DNA from: Deltaproteobacteria bacterium IMCC39524
GTDB taxonomy: Bacteria; Desulfobacterota; Desulfuromonadia; Desulfuromonadales; BM103
Direction of reading: 5' to 3'
Assembly: GCA_029667085.1 (NCBI GenBank)
Contig: JARUHJ010000001.1
Coordinates: 868,001 to 932,000, forward strand
DNA: 64,000 nucleotides
Of this stretch, positions 17,455-27,151 are shown one piece after another. The position numbers were made by a program, and so were the translations under genes. Within the stretch, counting starts at the first letter, position 1. Every line of letters begins with the position of its first letter. A model generated the notes under the pieces. That model was not told where the DNA came from, did no database searches, and saw only the letters and a program-made list of their open reading frames with translations.

Positions 17455-18270
17455 TTACTTTTGACAACTGGGGCAGTAAAAAGTTGAACGCTGCCCGAGT
17501 ATGATCTGTTTGACGAGCGAACCACAAGCTTTGCACTTCTGCCCTGACCGCCCGTAAACTCGTAGTTCCTGCGTAAAATATCCCGGTTTACCTTCGCTGT
17601 TTGCGAAATCCTTGATCGTGGTGCCCCCTGCAGCAATGGCTTCAGAAAGAATGCCTGTAACGGCCTGAATCAAGCGTTCGTAGGCAGCCTTACTGACTTT
17701 ACCAGCAGGTCGAGCGGGAGCAATGCAGGCGCGATAGAGCGCTTCACTGGCGTAGATATTTCCTACGCCGACCACAACATGAGCATCCATCAGAAACGGC
17801 TTGACCGCAACTTTTCGGTTACGTGACAGTTTATGGAGATAGGACGCATTGAATTTACTATCGAACGGTTCCGGACCCAGGGCCGACAAACGAATATGTT
17901 GCAACGGATCGGCAAGGGTCCAGAGGATGGAGCCAAAACGCCGTGGGTCGTTGTAACGCAAGGCAGTGCCATCGGTAAAAATGATTTCGACATGATCATG
18001 CTTACGTTTTTCTGTTTGCATGGAGTCGACCCGCAGATGTCCGGTCATGCCGAGGTGCACAATCAAGGTGCCTGACGAGAAGGCAAACAGCAGGTACTTG
18101 GAACGCCGGCCAACAGCACCAATTCTCTGGCCAGGCAAGAAGCTTATCAGTTCCCGGGGAACAGGCCAACGCAAGGAACCGTTGTAAATCAGAACCTGCG
18201 CGACGACCTTATTGGCTACCAGCGGCTCAATGCCGCGGCGGGTGGTTTCTACTTCTGGAAGTTCAGGCAT
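17455..18270 (-). CDS. mutM: Formamidopyrimidine-DNA glycosylase
   Basis: The 271-residue enzyme begins MPELPEVETTRRG, where Pro2 (after Met removal) is the Schiff-base nucleophile and Glu3 is catalytic. The helix-two-turn-helix (GVGNIYASEALYRA) and a C-terminal zinc finger with four cysteines (CKACG...FYCPSC) are intact. It excises 8-oxoguanine and formamidopyrimidines and cleaves the abasic site. The region just upstream of the start (18280-18304) carries one of the ACGAGGAACG repeats. Confidence 0.96.
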   Translation of the reverse strand: MPELPEVETTRRGIEPLVANKVVAQVLIYNGSLRWPVPRELISFLPGQRIGAVGRRSKYLLFAFSSGTLIVHLGMTGHLRVDSMQTEKRKHDHVEIIFTDGTALRYNDPRRFGSILWTLADPLQHIRLSALGPEPFDSKFNASYLHKLSRNRKVAVKPFLMDAHVVVGVGNIYASEALYRACIAPARPAGKVSKAAYERLIQAVTGILSEAIAAGGTTIKDFANSEGKPGYFTQELRVYGRSGQKCKACGSLVKQIILGQRSTFYCPSCQK

Positions 18271-18276
18271 AACAAA

Positions 18277-18304
18277 CCGTAACGAGGGACGAGGAACGTG
18301 TGAC
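18277..18304. repeat. ACGAGG-type dispersed repeat
   Basis: The stretch GTAACGAGGGACGAGGAACG and following bases resembles sequence at 30952-31026 and 41640-41665. It lies between mutM and the WbuC gene. Confidence 0.5.
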
Positions 18305-18315
18305 GAGATAAATAT

Positions 18316-18792
18316 TCAATAATTTCCTTCGACAACCTTGGCCAAGGCAGAAAGATAATCGCCAACCTCTGGAGAATTTTCTTTGGGCGCCCAGGGAGCG
18401 AAGTCCTTATCTGACATAGCGACATAGGGGCCGGGCTTGGTTTCGAAGAAGATGCTGCCCGGTTCAAGGACTACGATCGAATGCCACTCCCCGGCCGGCA
18501 GATCGATCGCCAGGGTGTCGCAGCCATCGCCGAAAGAGATAACCTGTTTGACCTCGCCGTCGTCATCAAAAACAACCATTGCCAGCTTGCCGCGTATAGC
18601 CATGAAGCATTCGGGTTTCGGTGGATCGGTGTGACGATGCGGGCGGATGTAGGTGCCGGGTTCCATGGCAATGAAAAGCCGTTGACAAGGATCGGCATAG
18701 TCATCATGCAGATTGAGGTTCTTGCGCAGGCGCTCTGATCCCGACGCTTCGAGACTTAATTGATCGAGAACCTTATGGCTGATGATTTTCAC
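18316..18792 (-). CDS. wbuC: WbuC family cupin metalloprotein
   Basis: The 158-residue cupin carries YIRPHRHTDPPKPE and GEWHSIVVLEPGSIFFETK, the two metal-ligand motifs of the WbuC family. WbuC genes are common in O-antigen and polysaccharide gene clusters; their reaction is not established. ugd and galE lie only 2-4 kb away on the same strand, consistent with a sugar-related role but not proof. The start ATG at 18792 is 11 bases from the stop of the YchJ-like gene. Confidence 0.85.
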   Translation of the reverse strand: MKIISHKVLDQLSLEASGSERLRKNLNLHDDYADPCQRLFIAMEPGTYIRPHRHTDPPKPECFMAIRGKLAMVVFDDDGEVKQVISFGDGCDTLAIDLPAGEWHSIVVLEPGSIFFETKPGPYVAMSDKDFAPWAPKENSPEVGDYLSALAKVVEGNY

Positions 18793-18803
18793 TTGCCGCC
18801 TCT

Positions 18804-19235
18804 TTAGAAAATCGTTGATGGATCACGCTTGGCGAAGTCGGAGAAGCTTATTGAATGCGGATCTTCGGGAAATTCATCTTGGGTCACCTTTTGTCCGCGA
18901 TGATAACGCCAGGACATCTCTTCACGATGCAGCCAGGCAAGTTCAACAAATTGCTGCACGGCCCCCTGCACTTTCATCTCCATGAGAAAGATAACCTGGC
19001 CCTCGTCTGCACTCTCCTGTTCTTGCAAAACCTGACAACGGGTTATCTCATAATCCGCCCCCAGGCTAGCCTTACCGAATTCGAGATAATCATCACGATC
19101 AGGAAACTGACGACGAAAGTTTGATTCAGAATGGTAGGTGTCGAAGATAAAACCGAAATCACCACGCGCGAAGGCTTCGCTGCGGGCGATGATAAGGTCT
19201 GAGGGTGAGTATGTAGAAAGGTTGTTTTCAAACAT
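18804..19235 (-). CDS. YchJ-like (UPF0225 middle-domain) protein
   Basis: The 143-residue protein has the YchJ core: SPSDLIIARSEAFARGDFGFIFDTYHSES at the start, FVELAWLHREEMSWRYHRG near the end. This NTF2-like domain normally sits between two SEC-C zinc motifs in YchJ. Here both Cys-rich SEC-C motifs are absent, so it is a stand-alone middle domain. Function is unknown. It lies between wbuC and the permease gene on one strand. Confidence 0.75.
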   Translation of the reverse strand: MFENNLSTYSPSDLIIARSEAFARGDFGFIFDTYHSESNFRRQFPDRDDYLEFGKASLGADYEITRCQVLQEQESADEGQVIFLMEMKVQGAVQQFVELAWLHREEMSWRYHRGQKVTQDEFPEDPHSISFSDFAKRDPSTIF

Positions 19236-19294
19236 TTTTGAAATCCTGCGAAAAGCGGGGGTTGGGTTTTAATCTTACCTCTTACCCCCTAAAA

Positions 19295-20137
19295 CTAATC
19301 CTTTATCCTCGGGTCCATAGCGTCGCGAAGCCCCTCACCCAGGAGGTTGTAACCAAGCACTGTAATCAGAATCGCCATGCCGGGGAAAACGGAGAGCCAC
19401 CATGCGGTGCCGAGGGTTTGTTTACCGGAAATCAGCATGTTGCCCCATGATGGTGTTGGCGGCTGCACACCGATACCGAGGAAAGAGAGTGCGCTCTCGG
19501 TCAGGATGGCACCTGCGACACCAAGCGTTGCTGAGACCAGTACGGGAGAAATCGCATTGGGGAGGATGTGGCGAAAAATAATCCGGGCATCTTTTGCCCC
19601 TATCGCTCTTGCCGCAAGAACAAAATCACGTTCACGCAGGGAAAGGAATTCAGCGCGCACCAGTCGCGCAACCCCCATCCAGCTGGTCAAGCCGATAATA
19701 ATCATGATGTTCCAGATGGACGGTTTAAGGAAGGCAATGACCGCGAGAATCAGGAAGAAGGTCGGGAAGCAGAGCATGATATCGACAAATCGCATAATTA
19801 ATGCGTCGATCCAGCGACCGTAATAACCAGCCATTGCGCCAAGCAGGATACCGATAAAGGTAGCGATACCGACAGCCACGAAACCGACTAACAGGGAGAT
19901 TCTTGCACCATAAAGGATGCGGACCAGAACGTCTCGACCGAGGTCGTCGGTACCGAGAGGATAAGCGAGGCCAGGTGGCTGCAATCTGTGGGCAATATCG
20001 ATAGCCCCTGGGTCACGGCCGATAACCGGCGCTAGAATGGCGAGAAAAAACATAGCCAGCACAATAGCTGCACCAGCCATGGCCATGCGGTTGCGCCTTA
20101 AGCGCAGCCAGAGAACTTCACGAAAAAAAGTGGACAT
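19295..20137 (-). CDS. DppC-type ABC transporter permease (orphan)
   Basis: The 280-residue protein has an N-terminal DppC helix, the PLGTDDLGRDVLVRILYGARISL segment, six membrane segments in all and the EAA loop RAIGAKDARIIFRHILPN. These define the DppC/OppC permease of peptide or nickel ABC importers. The usual partners (a DppB permease, two ATPases and a binding protein) are not in the neighbourhood. Upstream by 18 bases is the MshEN protein, and downstream is the YchJ-like gene. It must either work with products encoded elsewhere or be the remnant of an operon. Confidence 0.88.
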   Translation of the reverse strand: MSTFFREVLWLRLRRNRMAMAGAAIVLAMFFLAILAPVIGRDPGAIDIAHRLQPPGLAYPLGTDDLGRDVLVRILYGARISLLVGFVAVGIATFIGILLGAMAGYYGRWIDALIMRFVDIMLCFPTFFLILAVIAFLKPSIWNIMIIIGLTSWMGVARLVRAEFLSLRERDFVLAARAIGAKDARIIFRHILPNAISPVLVSATLGVAGAILTESALSFLGIGVQPPTPSWGNMLISGKQTLGTAWWLSVFPGMAILITVLGYNLLGEGLRDAMDPRIKD

Positions 20138-20155
20138 TACAACCTCTGGGGTGCA

Positions 20156-20878
20156 TCACATCAACTCGTCCAGATCTTCAGGACCAATTAAATCTCGATC
20201 AAGAAGAATGCGGACGAGGTTCTCATAACGATCTTCAAGTTTCTTCAGAGCTACCATGTAGTGGCCCATATCAGGGACAGGCGCCGCAGGTGGTACAATC
20301 GGTGCGGGTGCGGGTGCAGGTGCAAGTATCGTCTCAGGCTCCGGGATCGGCATTACAGGAACAACAGGTTGTGCAGGTTTAGGAGGTTCGGCAAGATCCT
20401 CCAGTGCGAAATCGAGTTCTTCCTGATCGTCCACCTCGGGTCCATAATACTTTTCTATGGCAGAGGTGATCGCTTCCTCGGAAGCAAGCGCCGGCTTGAT
20501 TCGGCATCCCGTCATGAATTGCAGTGAATCTGTCACCATGAGATTCGTCGGATCAGTCATGGCGACGACAAGGTGTATGCTACCGTTTATTTCTTTTTGC
20601 TCGACTGGAAGGACATGAAACTCGCGGGCTTTTTCCTGAGGGATGTAAGCCAGAACAGCCTCGGGGATTTTTCGCCCGAAAAGTTCTATCTGCGGAAGGT
20701 CAAATTGTCGGGCGAGAAAGTCCTGGAGCTTATCTTCAGTGAGATAACCGAGCTTTATGAGCGACTCACCGAAACGCCCTCCCCAATGGCGTTGATAAGA
20801 CAAAGCCGAATTCAGCTGGAAATCATCGATAACCCCTGCCTGTTTGAGGATTTCTCCAAGCTTGAGATTCTTGGTCAA
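20156..20878 (-). CDS. Free-standing MshEN (GspE N-terminal) domain protein
   Basis: Of 240 residues, the first 150 form a GspE/PilB N-terminal domain. Two copies of the MshEN nucleotide motif are visible: KLGEILKQAG...LNSALSYQ at 6-28 and RFGESLIKLG...LQDFLARQ shortly after. In MshE this pair binds c-di-GMP. No ATPase follows. Instead there is a Pro/Ala-rich linker (about 165-205) and a C-terminal coiled helix ending LIGPEDLDELM. The start is a TTG at 20878 with AGGAG about 7 bases upstream. It may be a c-di-GMP receptor acting through protein contacts. Confidence 0.75.
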   Translation of the reverse strand: MTKNLKLGEILKQAGVIDDFQLNSALSYQRHWGGRFGESLIKLGYLTEDKLQDFLARQFDLPQIELFGRKIPEAVLAYIPQEKAREFHVLPVEQKEINGSIHLVVAMTDPTNLMVTDSLQFMTGCRIKPALASEEAITSAIEKYYGPEVDDQEELDFALEDLAEPPKPAQPVVPVMPIPEPETILAPAPAPAPIVPPAAPVPDMGHYMVALKKLEDRYENLVRILLDRDLIGPEDLDELM

Positions 20879-20972
20879 AACAATCTCCTGAGTAACTTAG
20901 GTCAAAAATAGACTGACTTTAATAGCTTATAACTGATCATCGAGAAATACACCATAGTATAGTCTACCAAGT

Positions 20973-22307
20973 TCACCTGCGACCGATACCGAAATATTCG
21001 AAGCCCTCGTCTTTCAGGCTCTGCGGGTCGTACTGATTACGACCATCGAAGACAACCAACTGCTTCATCATCTCTTTCATCGCCCGGAGATCAGGATGGC
21101 GGAACGGCTTCCATTCGGTGACAAGGGCCATGGCATCGACATCTTCAAGAGCTTCGTACTGGTGACGAACCAGCGTGATGGAACCATTTGCGAACCATTG
21201 CTCTGGCAATTCGTTGCGGGCGGCTTCAAGTGCTTCCGGATCATAAGCTTTCACGCGCGCACCGGCTGCGAGAAGCTCTTCCATGAGAACGACCGCCGGA
21301 GCTTCGCGGATGTCGTCGGTGCCGGGTTTAAAGGCTACACCCCACAACCCGAAAGTCAGGCCGCTAAGGTCTTCACCGAATCGGGCCGTTATCTTTCTGA
21401 ACAGGACGTGCTTCTGGTCCTCGTTACGCTCATGCACAGCCTGCAGAACCACTGACTTATAATCGTTCTCACCGGCCGTATGGATAAGAGCCCGGACATC
21501 TTTAGGGAAACAGGAACCACCATAGCCGCAACCGGGATAGATAAAAGAATAGCCGATACGGCTGTCGGAACCGATACCAAGACGAACGTTCTCGACATCG
21601 ACACCGAGGCGATCACAGAGATTGGCAACTTCATTCATAAAAGAGATTTTGGTGGCCAGCATGGCATTGCCTGCGTACTTGGTCATTTCGGCATCTTTGA
21701 CACCCATAAACAGAATCCGGTCATGGTTGCGACTGAAATCTTTGTAAAGCTCTCGCATAACCTCACGAGAACGGTCGGAAGCCACACCAACAACGATACG
21801 GTCCGGCTTCATAAAATCTTCGACTGCGGCGCCTTCTTTCAGAAACTCCGGGTTACTAACGACATCAAAGGGGACATCTACCCCGCGCTTGTCGAGAGCC
21901 TGGCTGAGTGCAGCATGAACCTTCTCTGCGGTACCCACCGGAACGGTTGATTTGGTTACAACGACAGCGTAGTCAGAGAGATTGGTGCCGATCTCATCGG
22001 CAACTCCGATGACATATTTTAAATCAGCAGAGCCATCTTCACCAGGGGGCGTTCCCACAGCGATAAAGACGATCTCCGTATCCACCATTGCCTCGGCAAG
22101 TGAAGTGGTAAAGAGCAGACGCCCTTCCTCATGGTTCCGCAGCACGATCGGTTTCAGGCCCGGCTCGTAAATCGGGATACAGCCTTCTTTGAGCTTGGCC
22201 ACTTTTTCTGCATCAATATCGACGCATGTAACCCTGTGACCCATTTCAGCAAAACAGGCACCCGTCACAAGGCCGACATATCCGGTTCCAACAACAGCAA
22301 GTTTCAT
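20973..22307 (-). CDS. ugd: UDP-glucose 6-dehydrogenase
   Basis: The 444-residue protein has an N-terminal NAD motif (VVGTGYVGLVTGACFAEMGH) and the active-site segment FIYPGCGYGGSCFPKDV with the catalytic Cys. The C-terminal UDP-binding domain includes GVAFKPGTDDIREAPA. It oxidises UDP-glucose to UDP-glucuronate for polysaccharide synthesis. The frame is open to 22331, but GGAG 7 bases before the ATG at 22307 and the family start MKLAVVG fix it. galE lies just upstream, and the two probably form a nucleotide-sugar unit. Confidence 0.95.
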   Translation of the reverse strand: MKLAVVGTGYVGLVTGACFAEMGHRVTCVDIDAEKVAKLKEGCIPIYEPGLKPIVLRNHEEGRLLFTTSLAEAMVDTEIVFIAVGTPPGEDGSADLKYVIGVADEIGTNLSDYAVVVTKSTVPVGTAEKVHAALSQALDKRGVDVPFDVVSNPEFLKEGAAVEDFMKPDRIVVGVASDRSREVMRELYKDFSRNHDRILFMGVKDAEMTKYAGNAMLATKISFMNEVANLCDRLGVDVENVRLGIGSDSRIGYSFIYPGCGYGGSCFPKDVRALIHTAGENDYKSVVLQAVHERNEDQKHVLFRKITARFGEDLSGLTFGLWGVAFKPGTDDIREAPAVVLMEELLAAGARVKAYDPEALEAARNELPEQWFANGSITLVRHQYEALEDVDAMALVTEWKPFRHPDLRAMKEMMKQLVVFDGRNQYDPQSLKDEGFEYFGIGRR

Positions 22308-22317
22308 TTTTAACTCC

Positions 22318-23641
<1,324 letters not shown>

Positions 23642-24538
23642 CTACTCGTACCCGAATTCCTTCATCATACGGCCGGAAGAAGTCCAGTTCTTCTGGACCC
23701 GGACAAAGAGCTGAAGGTGAACCTTGACGCCCAGCATACGCTCAATCTCTTTACGAGCGCCCTGGCCGATCTGCCGGAGCATGGTGCCGCCCTTGCCTAT
23801 CAGGATGCCCTTTTGCGAATCGCGCTCAACATTGATGACAGCGTCGATACCGACCATGTTCTTGACCGGGTTTTCCTGAAAGCGCTCGACCAGGATTGCC
23901 ACACCATAGGGGACTTCATCCTTGGTGCGCATGAGGATCTGCTCGCGAATCATTTCTGCAACGATAAAACGCTCGGGAACATCTGTAAGCTGGTCTTCAG
24001 GGTAGTAGCGCGGACCCTCGGGCAGCAGTTGCGGGATCTCGTTCATCAAGGCCTCGACGCCGTCCCCTTTCAAAGCAGAAATCGGTACGATCGAAGCAAA
24101 TGGACAGATTTTGCTGTAAGCCGCGATCAAGGGGAGTAGCTTATCCTTGGGGATCGTATCGATCTTATTGATTACGAGCAGCACCGGCCGTGTACTTTTT
24201 TCCAGCAACTTGGGAATCATAGGGTCGGTATCAACGGGGCGGTCAGCCTCGACCAGCCAGAGCACCACGTCTACATCGAGGGCTGCTGAACGAGCCTGAT
24301 CGACCATGTAGCGATTCAGCGGCGAATGTGCCTCATGAATGCCTGGCGTATCGACGAAGAGAACCTGGGCATTTTCAAGGTTCTGGATACCGAGGATACG
24401 ATTGCGTGTCGTCTGGGGTTTTGGCGACGTGATCGCAATCTTCTGACCGACGATATGATTCAACAGCGTTGATTTGCCAACATTAGGACGACCGATAATA
24501 GCGACAAAACCGGAATGAAATTTTTCTTCTGCAGCCAT
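23642..24538 (-). CDS. era: GTPase Era
   Basis: This 298-residue protein has a GTPase domain with G1 GRPNVGKST (16-24), G3 DTPG and G4 NKID, followed by a C-terminal KH domain (GILIGKGGTMLRQIG). Era binds 16S rRNA near its 3' end and helps mature the 30S subunit. It is the last gene of the rnc - radical SAM - era unit; its start shares a base with the stop of the radical SAM gene. Confidence 0.97.
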   Translation of the reverse strand: MAAEEKFHSGFVAIIGRPNVGKSTLLNHIVGQKIAITSPKPQTTRNRILGIQNLENAQVLFVDTPGIHEAHSPLNRYMVDQARSAALDVDVVLWLVEADRPVDTDPMIPKLLEKSTRPVLLVINKIDTIPKDKLLPLIAAYSKICPFASIVPISALKGDGVEALMNEIPQLLPEGPRYYPEDQLTDVPERFIVAEMIREQILMRTKDEVPYGVAILVERFQENPVKNMVGIDAVINVERDSQKGILIGKGGTMLRQIGQGARKEIERMLGVKVHLQLFVRVQKNWTSSGRMMKEFGYE

Positions 24539-25545
24539 TAGTGGCCTCCCTGGACGTTATGATCGAACAATTGCAAGTCGACGTCAGACGTCCTCAATGA
24601 TTCTCGTGCGACGCTTTGATCAGCGCTAATAATTATATTCGGGTTGCTCTGTTTGAGCCATTCACGATTTTCACAGCGATGGCCAAGCGCATCGCTCAGG
24701 TCTGAAGGGTTAACGGTAAGATTATTACCATGCTTACCAGCATGACTGAGTGCGCGTCGCCATAACCGGGAACGAACCAGTTGCCCGAAAGCCGGATGAT
24801 ACGGACCAGCAAGCAAGTTCGCCTCCAGTTGCGGATCACTCTGCAACCCCAGGCGGATAATCGGCACACCATGTTTTCGGCAGAGCAGCAGCATATCGGC
24901 ACAAAGGTCTATCGCCCGGTCCAGAGGCCAGGGCGTAAAGTCACCAGCCCTCCAGAGTTCGGCCAGTTCCGTGCCTTCAACAACAACTGTCGGATAGATG
25001 CGCAGAAATGACGGTTGCAGATCAATGGCCTGCTGCAACGATCGCATGGCTTCTGCACCATCACCTCCGGGCAAGCCGGGCATCAACTGAACACCGACCC
25101 GAAAGCCTGCAGCCTGGCAGGCCTGAACCGAGCTAAAGTTATCTACATCGGTATGCCCACGCCCGGAATTCGCCAAAACTGCGTCGTTAAAACTCTGGCA
25201 GCCGATTTCAACAGTTGTAACACCTGCGTCACTCAACCGCGCCAGGGTCCTGGCATCCAGCGCGTCCGGCCGGGTGGAAATCCGTACCCCGGAAACCCGG
25301 CCGGAGGCAATATGACAAGTGGCCGTGTCCAGGTAAAGAGTCTGCTGCTCTTCTGGCAACGAGGTAAAGGTGCCGCCGTAAAAGGCTATCTCACCGTCAC
25401 CTTGCTCCGGCAATACCGTTTCAAGCCAAGCGCCAACAGTTTCGGCAGAAGGGACATCAGCGTGGCTGGTCGAACGATCCTGGGCACAGAAGAGACAACG
25501 GTGTGGACATCCCGCATGGGGAATAAAAACCGGGTAAATTTTCAC
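24538..25545 (-). CDS. Elp3-like radical SAM protein without acetyltransferase domain
   Basis: The 335-residue protein has the CxxxCxxC cluster motif at Cys13, Cys17 and Cys20 (GCPHRCLFC). Downstream come AFYGGTFTSL, ISTRPDALD and GCQSFNDAVL, which match the radical SAM half of Elp3. The C-terminal GNAT domain of true Elp3 is missing, so tRNA carboxymethylation is unlikely as such; function is unknown. The GTG start overlaps the rnc stop and its end overlaps the era start, a tight arrangement conserved in related genomes as far as I recall. Confidence 0.85.
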   Translation of the reverse strand: MKIYPVFIPHAGCPHRCLFCAQDRSTSHADVPSAETVGAWLETVLPEQGDGEIAFYGGTFTSLPEEQQTLYLDTATCHIASGRVSGVRISTRPDALDARTLARLSDAGVTTVEIGCQSFNDAVLANSGRGHTDVDNFSSVQACQAAGFRVGVQLMPGLPGGDGAEAMRSLQQAIDLQPSFLRIYPTVVVEGTELAELWRAGDFTPWPLDRAIDLCADMLLLCRKHGVPIIRLGLQSDPQLEANLLAGPYHPAFGQLVRSRLWRRALSHAGKHGNNLTVNPSDLSDALGHRCENREWLKQSNPNIIISADQSVARESLRTSDVDLQLFDHNVQGGH

Positions 25546-26258
25546 GTTTCTTCACTCAGTGCAACCAATGCCAACTCTGCTGCAGCCTGCTCAGCGCTTT
25601 TTTTGGTGCGCCCCTGCCCTGAGCTGATGACAGTATCGTCAAGGATCACTTCAACAAGGAAAATACGTTCATGGTCTGGCCCGGAAGCATCTGCCACCTT
25701 ATAAATCGGCAAAGCACGTTGCGAAGCCTGCAACATCTCCTGAAGGCGACTTTTAAAATCCTGACCTTCAACTTTCGAGGCTTCTTCCAGCATCGGCACA
25801 AAAAGCGGCAACACGACAGCCCTGGCCGCATCAAAGCCGCCATCGGTAAAGACAGCTCCGATCAGGGCCTCAACGGCATCTGCCAGCAAACTCGATTTTT
25901 CACGCCCTCCGCTACGTTCCTCACCCTTACCCAGGAGCATGGCAGAGCCTATATCGAGAGAAGATGCAATACGTGCCAAACCAGGCATGGAAACAACTTC
26001 GGCCCTGATGCGCGTCAGTTGACCTTCCGGAGCCTGCGGGAGCGTGGTCATCAGGTACTCGCTGGTGACCAGGTCAAGAACTGCGTCGCCAAGAAATTCA
26101 AGCCGTTCATTGTCCGGCAGGTTTTCTACTTGGTATTCATTGGCAAAAGATCGGTGCGTAAGCGCTTCGGTGAGCAGAGCTTTGTCATGAAAAGAGTGCC
26201 CCAGGGACGCTTCCAGTTTCGGCCAATACTTTTGTACTTCGCTCACAAACACCTTCAT
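25542..26258 (-). CDS. rnc: Ribonuclease III
   Basis: The 238-residue enzyme has the catalytic signature ERLEFLGDAVLD at 51-62, a second acidic helix (ADAVEALIGAVFTDGG) and a C-terminal double-stranded RNA-binding domain (from about 155). It cleaves structured rRNA precursors and other duplex RNA. The ATG at 26258 has a weak ribosome site, and two in-frame GTG codons a few residues later are alternatives. It leads the rnc - radical SAM - era unit and is divergent from tmk. Confidence 0.96.
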   Translation of the reverse strand: MKVFVSEVQKYWPKLEASLGHSFHDKALLTEALTHRSFANEYQVENLPDNERLEFLGDAVLDLVTSEYLMTTLPQAPEGQLTRIRAEVVSMPGLARIASSLDIGSAMLLGKGEERSGGREKSSLLADAVEALIGAVFTDGGFDAARAVVLPLFVPMLEEASKVEGQDFKSRLQEMLQASQRALPIYKVADASGPDHERIFLVEVILDDTVISSGQGRTKKSAEQAAAELALVALSEET

Positions 26259-26503
26259 TCCAAACTCACTCGATCAGTTTTTTATCGTGATTAATTCACC
26301 GCAACAGGAGTATGAGACGACACCGCTATCACGGCTTTCCTCAAGACTAAAGAGCGGCTGTGATTCAAACAGCTTAAAAGCGAGACATACTACACTAACT
26401 ACCTGCATATATCAATTGCGCCTGACCACAAATCACTATACTATAACGATTCTTTTTAAATCTTCGCACCGATGCCACTAATTTCAAGCTAAGTAGCTGT
26501 TTT

Positions 26504-27151
26504 ATGTCTTTTTTTATAACTTTTGAAGGGATCGAAGGAAGCGGCAAAACAACCCAGTTGCGCCACCTTCACAAGCACCTTCAGGATCTGGGCTATCAGA
26601 CGGTCGTCACCAGGGAGCCAGGAGGCTGTAGCATCTCTGACACCATCCGCGCCCTGCTCCTCGATCCGGAGAGCATCAATATGGCCTCGCGCACGGAGCT
26701 CCTGCTCTACAGTGCGGCACGTGCCCAGCATGTCGATGAATGCATACAGCCCGCATTGAAGGAAGGTAAAGTTGTCCTCTGCGACCGCTTTGCCGATGCA
26801 ACCACCGTTTACCAGGGCGCCGGTCGTGGTCTTGACATGAAACAGCTCGAAGCGATCAACAACTTCGCAACCAATGGCTTGACTCCCGACTTGACGCTGC
26901 TGCTCGATTATCCCGTAGAAGAAGGCTTGCAGCGCGCCAGGAGTCGTAACTGCTCCGAGAGTATGGAGGCAGAAGGCCGCTTTGAGCTTGAAGCCCTCAC
27001 CTTTCACCGTCGCATCCGCGAAGGGTATCTCGAATTGGCAAACAAAGAAGAGCGTTTTCATGTGATTGACGCCCTTGGCGATGTGGTCAATGTTTCCAAA
27101 CGCATAAGAGCTGTCGTAGATCGTTTTCTTGCCATCAGGAGTTCCGCATGA
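26504..27151 (+). CDS. tmk: Thymidylate kinase
   Basis: This 215-residue kinase has a P-loop (EGIEGSGKTTQ, near 8-18), CDRFADATTVYQGAGRG with the substrate-binding DR motif, and a lid region with Arg residues. It phosphorylates dTMP to dTDP. Its stop overlaps the start of holB by 4 bases. The Tmk-HolB-RicT order is conserved in many bacteria. The 245-base gap to rnc shows only weak promoter-like sequence (TATACT and TATAAC near 26437-26447). Confidence 0.96.
   Translation: MSFFITFEGIEGSGKTTQLRHLHKHLQDLGYQTVVTREPGGCSISDTIRALLLDPESINMASRTELLLYSAARAQHVDECIQPALKEGKVVLCDRFADATTVYQGAGRGLDMKQLEAINNFATNGLTPDLTLLLDYPVEEGLQRARSRNCSESMEAEGRFELEALTFHRRIREGYLELANKEERFHVIDALGDVVNVSKRIRAVVDRFLAIRSSA

Noticed and set aside
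25671-26294. 207-codon plus-strand frame
   Set aside because: It lies opposite rnc, which has all catalytic motifs.
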